Assembly (NCBI GenBank): GCA_017444165.1 | Contig: JAFSXH010000258.1 | Span: forward strand, 1-5,398 | Direction of reading: 5' to 3' | Source of the DNA: a bacterium | GTDB taxonomy: Bacteria; Vulcanimicrobiota; Xenobia; Xenobiales; Xenobiaceae | DNA length: 5,398 nt | Part shown: one piece after another, positions 1 through 4,908 of the stretch | Position numbering within the stretch: the first letter of the stretch is position 1 | Layout of the letters: each line of letters opens with the position of its first letter | Translations under genes and position numbers: made by a program | Notes under the pieces: model-generated | What the model saw: only the letters and a program-made list of their open reading frames with translations | Database searches by the model: none | What the model was told of the DNA's origin: nothing

Positions 1-2
1 AA

Positions 3-533
3 AGGTATATTTATTCTGAGTCAAATGAAGATGTAGATTACAACAAATTCTACGATATACCATATTTTGAATACAGTAAAGATGGCGAATATTATTGTAT
101 GGCTTTTAAATGGTGGAGAGAGGCGGCCAGTGAAGGGGATTCTGATTCTCAGTATTGTGTGGGAATGGGAAGTCGTGATTGTCTTAGTGGCTCCATGATT
201 GAGGATATATGGTTTTACAGGGCAGCTGTTCAAGGCGACGCTTTTGCTTTGCATGAGTTTTGTGAATCAATGTTAGATGAGAAATCTAAGTCGCATAAAA
301 CTTTTAAAAATATGGATGAAACGAAGATTCTTGAACTTTGTAAGCAATTTGCGGAGAATGGGGATGCTGGGGCTCAGGATATGTTAAGCCGCATGTATCT
401 CTATGGATTCGGTACGGAAGCAAATTTAGACGAAGCCAAAAAATGGTCGCTTAAAGCCATGGAACACGAGGGATATTATCCTTACAGTGCTTATCTTTAC
501 GGTTTGCACAAATTGGGATTAGATAAGTATTAA
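3..533 (+). CDS. Sel1-like repeat protein, 3' end only (5' part outside window)
   Basis: The reading frame is open from the left edge (first full codon at 3) to TAA at 531-533, so the visible 176 residues are the C-terminal part of a longer protein. ATG at 99 is probably internal, because coding-like sequence continues upstream of it in frame and no Shine-Dalgarno site precedes it. The protein shows degenerate alpha-helical Sel1-type (TPR-like) repeats. One lies near 102-170 (FKWWREAASEGDSDSQY), one near 210-275 (WFYRAAVQGDAFALHEF), and the clearest near 348-476 (AENGDAGAQDMLSRMYLYGF, then DEAKKWSLKAMEHEG). Sel1 repeats form solenoids that bind other proteins; in bacteria they occur in signalling, envelope and host-interaction proteins. 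No enzyme domain is visible. The partner and cell location cannot be inferred because the N-terminus, including any signal peptide, is missing. Family assignment is good; a specific role is not supported. Confidence 0.8.
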   Translation, partial: RYIYSESNEDVDYNKFYDIPYFEYSKDGEYYCMAFKWWREAASEGDSDSQYCVGMGSRDCLSGSMIEDIWFYRAAVQGDAFALHEFCESMLDEKSKSHKTFKNMDETKILELCKQFAENGDAGAQDMLSRMYLYGFGTEANLDEAKKWSLKAMEHEGYYPYSAYLYGLHKLGLDKY

Positions 534-545
534 AATTTCTATCCC

Positions 546-575
546 TTGCCAAAGTAAAACAGTTTGTGCTATAAT
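546..575 (+). promoter_or_regulatory. Sigma-70 promoter of tRNA-Val
   Basis: The -35 box TTGCCA (546-551, 5 of 6 consensus bases) and the perfect -10 box TATAAT (570-575) are separated by 18 bp. The expected start point is near 582, about 6 nt before the mature tRNA 5' end. It begins 13 bp after the stop codon of the Sel1-repeat gene, with no terminator between, so some read-through from that gene is also likely. Confidence 0.85.
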
Positions 576-587
576 CCGCCTGCATTT

Positions 588-665
588 GGGCGCGAAGCTC
601 AGCTGGTTTAGAGCACTACGTTGACATCGTAGGGGTCGGCAGTTCAAGTCTGTTCGCGCCCACCA
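588..665 (+). tRNA. tRNA-Val (anticodon GAC)
   Basis: The gene folds into a full cloverleaf of 78 nt. The 7-bp acceptor stem GGGCGCG (588-594) pairs perfectly with CGCGCCC (655-661). The D stem is GCTC/GAGC with a 10-nt loop containing GG. The anticodon stem CTACG/CGTAG carries the loop TTGACAT, giving anticodon GAC, which reads the valine codon GUC (and GUU by modification or wobble). The variable loop is 5 nt, and the T stem GGCAG/CTGTT (two G-U pairs) holds the loop TTCAAGT. The discriminator is A662 and CCA (663-665) is encoded. It looks intact and functional. No repeat of its 3' end occurs elsewhere in the window, so there is no sign here of an element integrated at this tRNA. Confidence 0.97.
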
Positions 666-670
666 GAAAA

Positions 671-696
671 AGGCGATCTGCGGATCGCCTTTTTTT
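671..696 (+). terminator. Intrinsic terminator of tRNA-Val
   Basis: A perfect 8-bp stem AGGCGATC/GATCGCCT with a 4-nt loop (679-682) is followed directly by a run of 7 T (690-696), and an A-run (667-671) precedes it. This is a textbook Rho-independent terminator starting 6 nt after the tRNA CCA end. Confidence 0.93.
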
Positions 697-733
697 GCTT
701 TTTCGTGTCTGTTTTCTGCTATAACCTAACTTA

Positions 734-765
734 AATAGGCGACCGTTGTTTGACGGTCGCCTATT
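734..765. terminator. Bidirectional stem-loop between convergent tRNA-Val and malQ
   Basis: A perfect 13-bp stem (734-746 with 753-765) encloses a 6-nt loop. On the + strand it is followed by CAGTTTTTCTC. On the - strand it is followed by TAAGTTAGG, a weak T-tract, and preceded by A-rich sequence. It lies 43 nt past the malQ stop codon, so it most likely ends malQ transcription and backs up the tRNA terminator from the other side. Its stem shares the core AGGCGA/TCGCCT with the tRNA terminator at 671-690. Confidence 0.75.
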
Positions 766-807
766 CAGTTTTTCTCGCTAATATTGCCCTTTAGTCACTA
801 TCCTTTT

Positions 808-2385
808 TTACTTAAGGTTCATCGCGGCTTGAGCGGCTTTTTCGTAATCTTCGTCTACAGGAGCGGGCTCTTTTTCGCGTTCGCGTCCGTAGGTAGTCGT
901 AAGATCGGTCAATCTCCACTCTATGTGTTCGTTGAGCATCTCTTTGCGGAAACGCCAACTCCAGTTGTTTTCAGCTTTACCAGGATAGTTCATCCTCGCT
1001 TCGTTGCCCAAGCTCAAAATGTCCTGGATGGGAACTATGGCAACTTTAGCTACAGAACTAAATATACCGCGCATCATAGTCCAGGCTATATCCCAACCAT
1101 CGGTCGAGAAGTAGCGGCGCACGTAGTGCTTATCTTTATCGGGGGCATCGTTTTCATACCAGCCGCGAGCGGTGTTGTTGTCGTGAGTACCCGTGTAAGC
1201 TATGAAGTTCTCAGTGTAGTTGTGGGGCAAGAAAGGATGAGAAGCATTGCCACCAAAGGCGAATTGCAAGATCTTCATGCCAGGAAGGTTGAACTTGTCG
1301 CGCAACTCAACGACATCTGGGGTAATTACACCTAAATCCTCAGCGATAATCGGCAGATCCTCACCTAACTCTTCGACAATAACCTTGAAGAGATCTGCTC
1401 CAGGCCCTTTGACCCACTTGCCGTTTATGGCCGTCTCTTCACCGTAAGGAACCTCCCAATAGGCGGCAAAACCGCGGAAGTGATCGATACGCACAATATC
1501 TTGACGCTTCAAGGCGGCCTTAATGCGGGCTATCCACCAATCGTAGCCGTGTCTTTTCATCTTGTTCCAATTGTAGAGAGGATTGCCCCACAACTGGCCG
1601 ATGGTGGAGAAACTATCCGGGGGAACACCAGCCACTACGGTGGGGACCAGATTCTTGTCAAAATAGAACTGTGAGGCGTTCGTCCAGGCATCGGCTGAAT
1701 CCATAGCCACGAATATGGGCAGATCGCCAACAATCTTGATACCTTTCTCGTGAGCGTACTCTTTTAACTTGTTCCATTGGCGTTCGAAGACCCATTGGAT
1801 GAATTTACAGGAATGGATCTCTTGGGCACACTCCTCCATAGCGGATTTGAGAGCGCGGCTCTTGCGAGTGCGATACTCATCGGGCCACTCGTTCCAGGCC
1901 TTATTGAATTTCTTCTTCAGAGCCATGAAGAGAGCGTAATCGTCGAGCCAATATTTGTTCTCTTGGCAGAATTCTTCAAATTCTTTGTGCAAATCGCTGT
2001 CTGTATTTTCGACAAACTCAGCGGCGGCTTTATCTAAGAGAGGCAGTTTCCAGTTGTAAAGAGCTCCAAAGTCGACATGATCGTAATTGGCATTGTACTC
2101 TGGAGAGGCCAAGGCTTCATTGAGAAGTTCTCGGCTGAGCAGACCTGAAGCGGTCATCTCATCCAAACTGATCAAGTAAGGATTGCCTGCGAAGGTACTG
2201 TTGCTCTGATAGGGGCTATCTCCATAAGAAGTGGGGTTTAATGGCAAAATCTGCCAAATAGTCTGTTGTGTTCTAGCTAAAAAATCGACCCACTCGTAAG
2301 CCTCACGGCCAAAAGTCCCCACTCCGTATTTTCCTGGCAGGGAAGTAGGATGTAAAAGGACACCGCTGCATCTTTCTAAATTCAT
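808..2385 (-). CDS. malQ: 4-alpha-glucanotransferase (amylomaltase, GH77)
   Basis: This cytoplasmic enzyme transfers alpha-1,4-glucan segments between maltodextrins, releasing glucose, and works in maltose, starch or glycogen use. The 525-aa length matches the short GH77 form (the enterobacterial form is near 690 aa). The N-terminus SGVLLHPTSLPG (7-18) is typical of the family and fixes the start. Visible motifs in order are DSPYQSNSTFAGNP (56-69), DLPIFVAMDSADAW (221-234), VAGVPPDSFS with GQLWGNPLYNW (251-273), RIDHFRG with nucleophile D301, the acid/base E349 in IIAEDLG, and the transition-state Asp D402 in TGTHDNNT. All three catalytic residues are present, so the enzyme should be active. 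No other mal or glg gene is in the window. The nearest Shine-Dalgarno is displaced by a palindrome (see the leader entry). An in-frame stop at 2392-2394 excludes any upstream start. A stem-loop at 734-765 follows the gene. Confidence 0.97.
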   Translation of the reverse strand: MNLERCSGVLLHPTSLPGKYGVGTFGREAYEWVDFLARTQQTIWQILPLNPTSYGDSPYQSNSTFAGNPYLISLDEMTASGLLSRELLNEALASPEYNANYDHVDFGALYNWKLPLLDKAAAEFVENTDSDLHKEFEEFCQENKYWLDDYALFMALKKKFNKAWNEWPDEYRTRKSRALKSAMEECAQEIHSCKFIQWVFERQWNKLKEYAHEKGIKIVGDLPIFVAMDSADAWTNASQFYFDKNLVPTVVAGVPPDSFSTIGQLWGNPLYNWNKMKRHGYDWWIARIKAALKRQDIVRIDHFRGFAAYWEVPYGEETAINGKWVKGPGADLFKVIVEELGEDLPIIAEDLGVITPDVVELRDKFNLPGMKILQFAFGGNASHPFLPHNYTENFIAYTGTHDNNTARGWYENDAPDKDKHYVRRYFSTDGWDIAWTMMRGIFSSVAKVAIVPIQDILSLGNEARMNYPGKAENNWSWRFRKEMLNEHIEWRLTDLTTTYGREREKEPAPVDEDYEKAAQAAMNLK

Positions 2386-2394
2386 TGAAAATTA

Positions 2395-2416
2395 GGCGTA
2401 AACGCCAACCCTCCTT
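2395..2416 (-). promoter_or_regulatory. malQ leader: displaced Shine-Dalgarno plus palindrome
   Basis: On the - strand the leader reads AAGGAGGG (2416-2409), TT, then the perfect palindrome GGCGTTTACGCC (2406-2395), TAATTTTCA and ATG. The strong Shine-Dalgarno therefore ends 23-25 nt before the start codon, too far for normal initiation, and no purine-rich site lies closer. If the 4-bp hairpin GGCG(TTTA)CGCC forms, the effective distance drops to about 11-13 nt. The palindrome could also be a protein-binding operator in DNA. That the parts are there is observed; the regulatory role is inferred. Confidence 0.45.
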
Positions 2417-2433
2417 ATCTTATAAACTACAAC

Positions 2434-2468
2434 AGCCCTCCTCCTAAGAAAAACACAGGAAGAGGGCT
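2434..2468 (-). terminator. Stem-loop after the small paralog pair, probable terminator
   Basis: Arms 2434-2445 and 2457-2468 pair over 12 positions with one mismatch (C2441/A2461) around an 11-nt loop. It lies 19 nt past the stop of the downstream paralog and before malQ. On the - strand it is followed by GTTGTAGTTTATAAG, which is only moderately T-rich, so this is not a canonical intrinsic terminator. Its left arm (- strand AGCCCTCTTCC) is also complementary to the malQ Shine-Dalgarno, so an alternative pairing in a read-through transcript is possible. Confidence 0.45.
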
Positions 2469-2487
2469 CAAATTAAAACTCTAGACT

Positions 2488-2901
2488 CTAATCTTTAGAG
2501 AGTCCTCTAGTAAGTTGACAAATTTGTACGTAAGCACCCTTCTTATCGCAGAGACCACCAGCACCGCCACTCATACGACAAGAGAGCTCCTCTAAGGCTA
2601 ATTTGCCGATGAAGTACTTGTGAACCATCTTGCGATCCTCTTTGGGCATACCTTCGAAGAGATCGTTGACCTGATCGAGATAACCAGGGCGAGTTGTGGA
2701 ACAAGTATGAGCGATATGAGCCGCATCGGGATATTTGTTGGTAATATCACTGACCCAATCTAGCTGCTCAAAACCTCTCCAACCTAAATGTTTGAGATCC
2801 CACTTGTCGATAGCTTTGTTGGCTTCGTTCAGAACCTTGTCAGCCTTAGCCATCTTACTGCTATCGTAACCATTGATACTTACACCACCAACAGCGTCCA
2901 T
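2488..2901 (-). CDS. Small protein of unknown family, paralog A (137 aa)
   Basis: I do not recognise this protein. It is 77% identical (105 of 136 positions) to the gene just upstream, and the differences are mostly conservative (V/I, L/M, D/E, K/R, Y/F), so both copies look protein-coding and under selection. No signal peptide, membrane segment or known catalytic motif is visible; it appears soluble, charged and largely helical. Landmarks are MDAVGG at the N-terminus, YDSSKM (12-17), KWDLKHLGWRGFE (33-45), LDWVSDITNKYP (47-58), RPGYLDQVNDL (71-81) and FIGKLALEELSCRMSG (97-112). Four cysteines (67, 108, 118, 128) are shared with the paralog; the last three are spaced by 9 residues each, which could suit metal binding or disulfides, but this is inference. 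The start has AAGAGGGG (2918-2911) 9 nt upstream, overlapping the stop of the preceding gene, so translation is probably coupled. A stem-loop follows. Confidence 0.85.
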   Translation of the reverse strand: MDAVGGVSINGYDSSKMAKADKVLNEANKAIDKWDLKHLGWRGFEQLDWVSDITNKYPDAAHIAHTCSTTRPGYLDQVNDLFEGMPKEDRKMVHKYFIGKLALEELSCRMSGGAGGLCDKKGAYVQICQLTRGLSKD

Positions 2902-2916
2902 AACCTTTTACCCCTC

Positions 2917-3327
2917 TTACTCACACATTCCCTTAGTAAGCTGACAGATCTGAATAAAAGCACCCTTTTTGTCGCACTGACCAGCGGCAGGGCCACTCAT
3001 ACGACAGGAGAGTTCCTCTAAAGCTAACTTACCGATAAAGAATTTATGAATCATCTTGCGATCGGCCTTGGGCATACCTTCGAGAAGATCATTGACCTGA
3101 TCGAGATAGCCAGGGCGCATAGAAGAACAAGTGTGAGCAATATTAGAGGCTTCAGGATACTTGTTTGTAATATCGCTGACCCAGTCGAGTTTTTCGAAAC
3201 CTCTCCAACCTAAGTGTTTGAGATCCCACTTTTCAATAGCTTTGTTGGCCTCAGTCATAACTTTCTGAGCGGAGACCATCTTGCTGCTGTCGTAACTTTC
3301 TGCTCTTATACCACCAATAGCATCCAT
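2917..3327 (-). CDS. Small protein of unknown family, paralog B (136 aa)
   Basis: This is the first gene of the tandem pair on the - strand, with the same fold landmarks as its neighbour: MDAIGG, YDSSKM, the Trp-rich block 33-58 (25 of 26 residues identical), RPGYLDQVNDL and the region 97-112 (identical). Copies differ most at residues 7-25, at 113-117 (PAAGQ here, GAGGL there) and at the C-terminus. This copy ends TKGMCE with an extra fifth Cys at 135, against TRGLSKD in the other. Function unknown; no secretion or membrane signal is seen. The start is preceded by GGGAGA (14 nt away) and GAAAGA (about 6 nt away), an ordinary but not strong site. The 111-bp gap from pepT holds a two-tier stem-loop and a T7 run but no convincing promoter, so the pair is transcribed either by read-through from pepT or from a promoter I cannot recognise. 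Confidence 0.85.
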   Translation of the reverse strand: MDAIGGIRAESYDSSKMVSAQKVMTEANKAIEKWDLKHLGWRGFEKLDWVSDITNKYPEASNIAHTCSSMRPGYLDQVNDLLEGMPKADRKMIHKFFIGKLALEELSCRMSGPAAGQCDKKGAFIQICQLTKGMCE

Positions 3328-3365
3328 AATATCTTTCTATTCTCCCAAAAAAACTGACATTAAAC

Positions 3366-3413
3366 CTGCCCCTATTGGCAGATGCGTAACCCTTTACGCC
3401 ACAATAGGGGCAG
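3366..3413 (-). terminator. Two-tier stem-loop between pepT and the paralog pair
   Basis: The outer stem is 12 bp and perfect (3366-3377 with 3402-3413). The 24-nt interior contains a second perfect 6-bp stem (3384-3389 with 3394-3399) with a CCCT loop on the + strand. It begins 25 nt past the pepT stop and ends 38 nt before the paralog B start. On the - strand the next bases are GTTTAATGTCAG and only then seven T (3353-3347), so the T-tract is 12-13 nt from the stem. It probably ends or attenuates pepT transcription; a structured leader for the paralogs is the alternative. Confidence 0.5.
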
Positions 3414-3438
3414 CTCCTTTTTGCCTAAAGAAAAGGTT

Positions 3439-4671
3439 TTAAGCGCGAGATCTCTCTGCCCACACCTTGGCGATAGCTAAGAGAAGATCTTTTGTCTCCT
3501 CCATCTCTTCTACGCTAGTCCACTCGTAATAGGAGTGAATATTGTGCTGACCACTGGAGAGATTGGGAGTAGGCAAGCCCATCTCGGTGAGTCCTGAACC
3601 ATCTGTGCCGCCGCGAATGATCGTAAATTTAGGCTCCACACCTAAACTTTGCATGGCCTCTTTAGCGTATTCGAGGGCACGCGGATCTTTGGCTAAGCCT
3701 TCGCGCATATTGCGATACTGTCTCTTGATCTCTACCTTAATAGTGGCTTTAGGGTTTTCAGCCCGCAGAACTTGAGCGATACTTTCCAGAAGTTGAGCGT
3801 ATTCACCTAAAGCGGCCGTTTCAAAGTCGCGCAAAATGATCTTGATCTCGGTATGAGCTACGCTACCTTCGAAAGAGTAAGGATGTAAGAAGCCCAGGCG
3901 ATCATCGGAGGTTTCGGGGGTTAAGGTCGTTTTGGGCATTCTAGCCACAAAATCGGCTCCAATGCGCAGGGCGTTGACCATGTGGCCCTTGCCGTGGGCG
4001 GGGTGGGTGTTGACACCCTCGATAGTTACAGTAGCCATATCGGCAGAGAAGGTTTCGCAGTCGATCATGCCCGTGGCTCCACCGTCTAAGGTGTAAGCTA
4101 CATCGGCCTTGATGCGCTCAGGGTTTAAATGCAAAGTTCCCGCGCCGATCTCCTCATCCACGGAGAAGCAGAGGCGGATCTCACCGTGAGGAATCTCGGG
4201 ATGTTTGAGGAGGTACTCGCCAGCTTCGACAATAGCCGTCAAACCAGATTTGCAGTCGCTTCCTAAAAGGGTCGTGCCGTCGGTGGTTATTAAAGTGTGA
4301 CCGATAACGGTCTTCAATTCAGGGAACTCTTCGGGATCGAGCTTCTTAGCGGGATCGCCTGGCAAGGTTATTATCTGCCCCTGGTAATTGGCAATAACTT
4401 GGGGCTTAATGTTGACGGCACTGACTTCGGGAGAAGTATCGACGTGGGCCAACCAGGCTATTACAGGCACACCTTCGCAAGTGGCGGGCACAGTGGCGGT
4501 CAAAATGCCGTATTCATCCAAAGTTACATCCTGAAAACCTACCTCTATAAGTTCTTTCTGCAAGAGGCGGTTAAATTCAGTTTGGGTGGGAGTAGAGGGA
4601 TAAGCCTTCGCCTCTTCGTCCGATTGGGTGTTGATAGAAGCATAGCGGCAAAAACGCTCTAAGGTAGCCAT
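3439..4671 (-). CDS. pepT: Peptidase T (tripeptide aminopeptidase, M20B)
   Basis: This cytoplasmic di-zinc exopeptidase removes the N-terminal residue from tripeptides, a late step in peptide use. At 410 aa it matches E. coli PepT (408 aa) and aligns along its whole length. Metal ligands are present: H76 and the catalytic-site D78 in HVDTS, bridging D139 in GSDCKSG, catalytic E173 and ligand E174 in VDEEIG, D196 in TLDGG and H379 in NIHSYYE. The lid/dimerisation domain carries THPAHGKGHMVNAL, and RGGTDG is also conserved. One oddity is Cys140 next to the bridging Asp, where PepT proteins normally have a second Asp (GADDKAG). I chose ATG 4671 (MATLERFCRYASINTQS) over an in-frame ATG at 4740. 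It matches the family N-terminus, has GAAAGGA upstream (4690-4685), and the 4740 ATG overlaps the -10 box and lies before the expected transcript start. It is divergent from the Rpn-type gene. Confidence 0.96.
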   Translation of the reverse strand: MATLERFCRYASINTQSDEEAKAYPSTPTQTEFNRLLQKELIEVGFQDVTLDEYGILTATVPATCEGVPVIAWLAHVDTSPEVSAVNIKPQVIANYQGQIITLPGDPAKKLDPEEFPELKTVIGHTLITTDGTTLLGSDCKSGLTAIVEAGEYLLKHPEIPHGEIRLCFSVDEEIGAGTLHLNPERIKADVAYTLDGGATGMIDCETFSADMATVTIEGVNTHPAHGKGHMVNALRIGADFVARMPKTTLTPETSDDRLGFLHPYSFEGSVAHTEIKIILRDFETAALGEYAQLLESIAQVLRAENPKATIKVEIKRQYRNMREGLAKDPRALEYAKEAMQSLGVEPKFTIIRGGTDGSGLTEMGLPTPNLSSGQHNIHSYYEWTSVEEMEETKDLLLAIAKVWAERSRA

Positions 4672-4738
4672 TTGTTTTTTATATCCTTTCTCAATTGCAC
4701 AATGTAACCAAAATAACAAAAAATAGCAACTAAAAGAC

Positions 4739-4767
4739 ATTATAGCATATAATTTTCGTTTCTACAG
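4739..4767 (-). promoter_or_regulatory. Probable extended -10 promoter of pepT
   Basis: On the - strand a perfect TATAAT (4744-4739) is preceded by TGC, giving the extended -10 form TGCTATAAT. The -35 position at 17-bp spacing (CTGTAG, 4767-4762) is poor, which an extended -10 can offset. The expected start point is near 4732, giving a leader of about 60 nt before ATG 4671. Confidence 0.6.
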
Positions 4768-4851
4768 TTTCGGTCTATATTTGTTTATTATGGTCATAAG
4801 CTCTGTTCGTTGTGCCTGAAGTTTATACGTTGTAAGACTGATGATTTGTTG

Positions 4852-4880
4852 TTGATAGACGCGAGTAGAAATGCTAAAAT
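4852..4880 (+). promoter_or_regulatory. Sigma-70 promoter of the Rpn-type gene
   Basis: The -35 box TTGATA (4852-4857) and -10 box TAAAAT (4875-4880) lie at the ideal 17-bp spacing, and TGC before the -10 adds the extended motif. Transcription should begin near 4887, about 22 nt before the GTG start at 4909. This excludes the in-frame ATG at 4879, which lies inside the promoter. Confidence 0.75.
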
Positions 4881-4891
4881 GCAAGAAAATG

Positions 4892-4900
4892 AAGGGGGTG
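4892..4900 (+). promoter_or_regulatory. Shine-Dalgarno site that decides the GTG start at 4909
   Basis: AAGGGGGTG differs from the ideal AAGGAGGTG at one base and ends 8 nt before GTG 4909. The upstream ATG at 4879 has no comparable site. Confidence 0.8.
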
Positions 4901-4908
4901 TTATTTTC

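Larger units (their letters stand above)
2488..3327 (-). repeat. Tandem gene duplication (two copies, 426-bp period)
   Basis: The two coding units repeat head to tail with start codons 426 bp apart. Long near-identical DNA stretches remain, for example around 2776-2821 against 3202-3247. Many third-position differences have accumulated while the protein core is unchanged, so the duplication is not recent and both copies have been kept. Confidence 0.9.

Noticed and set aside
588..665. tRNA-Val as an integration site for a mobile element
   Set aside because: No copy of the tRNA 3' end, integrase gene or other element hallmark is present in the window.
784..1335. Open frame of 183 codons on the + strand, opposite malQ
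   Set aside because: It lies antisense to a clear GH77 gene, has no ribosome site or recognisable domain, and overlaps the essential catalytic region; it is a shadow of malQ codon bias.
2386..2409. Possible 8-codon leader peptide starting at TTG just after the malQ Shine-Dalgarno and ending in TGA overlapping the malQ ATG
   Set aside because: The TTG sits directly against the Shine-Dalgarno, too close for initiation, and such a short frame with a rare start codon is expected by chance.
2484..2504. 6-bp inverted repeat GACTCT/AGAGTC at the end of paralog A, followed by a T-rich stretch on the - strand
   Set aside because: The stem is short, AT-rich and overlaps the coding end; the stronger stem-loop at 2434-2468 is the better terminator candidate.
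2395..3399. Similarity between the malQ palindrome (GGCGTTTACGCC) and the inner stem at 3384-3399 (TTACGC/GCGTAA) as a shared operator
   Set aside because: The match is only about 8 bases and palindromic by construction; two instances are too few to claim a common binding site.
4297..4662. Open frame of 121 codons on the + strand, opposite pepT
   Set aside because: It is antisense to well-conserved pepT sequence and shows no independent coding signs.
4879..4881. In-frame ATG as start of the Rpn-type protein
   Set aside because: It lies within the -10 box and has no ribosome site; GTG 4909 with AAGGGGGTG upstream fits much better.
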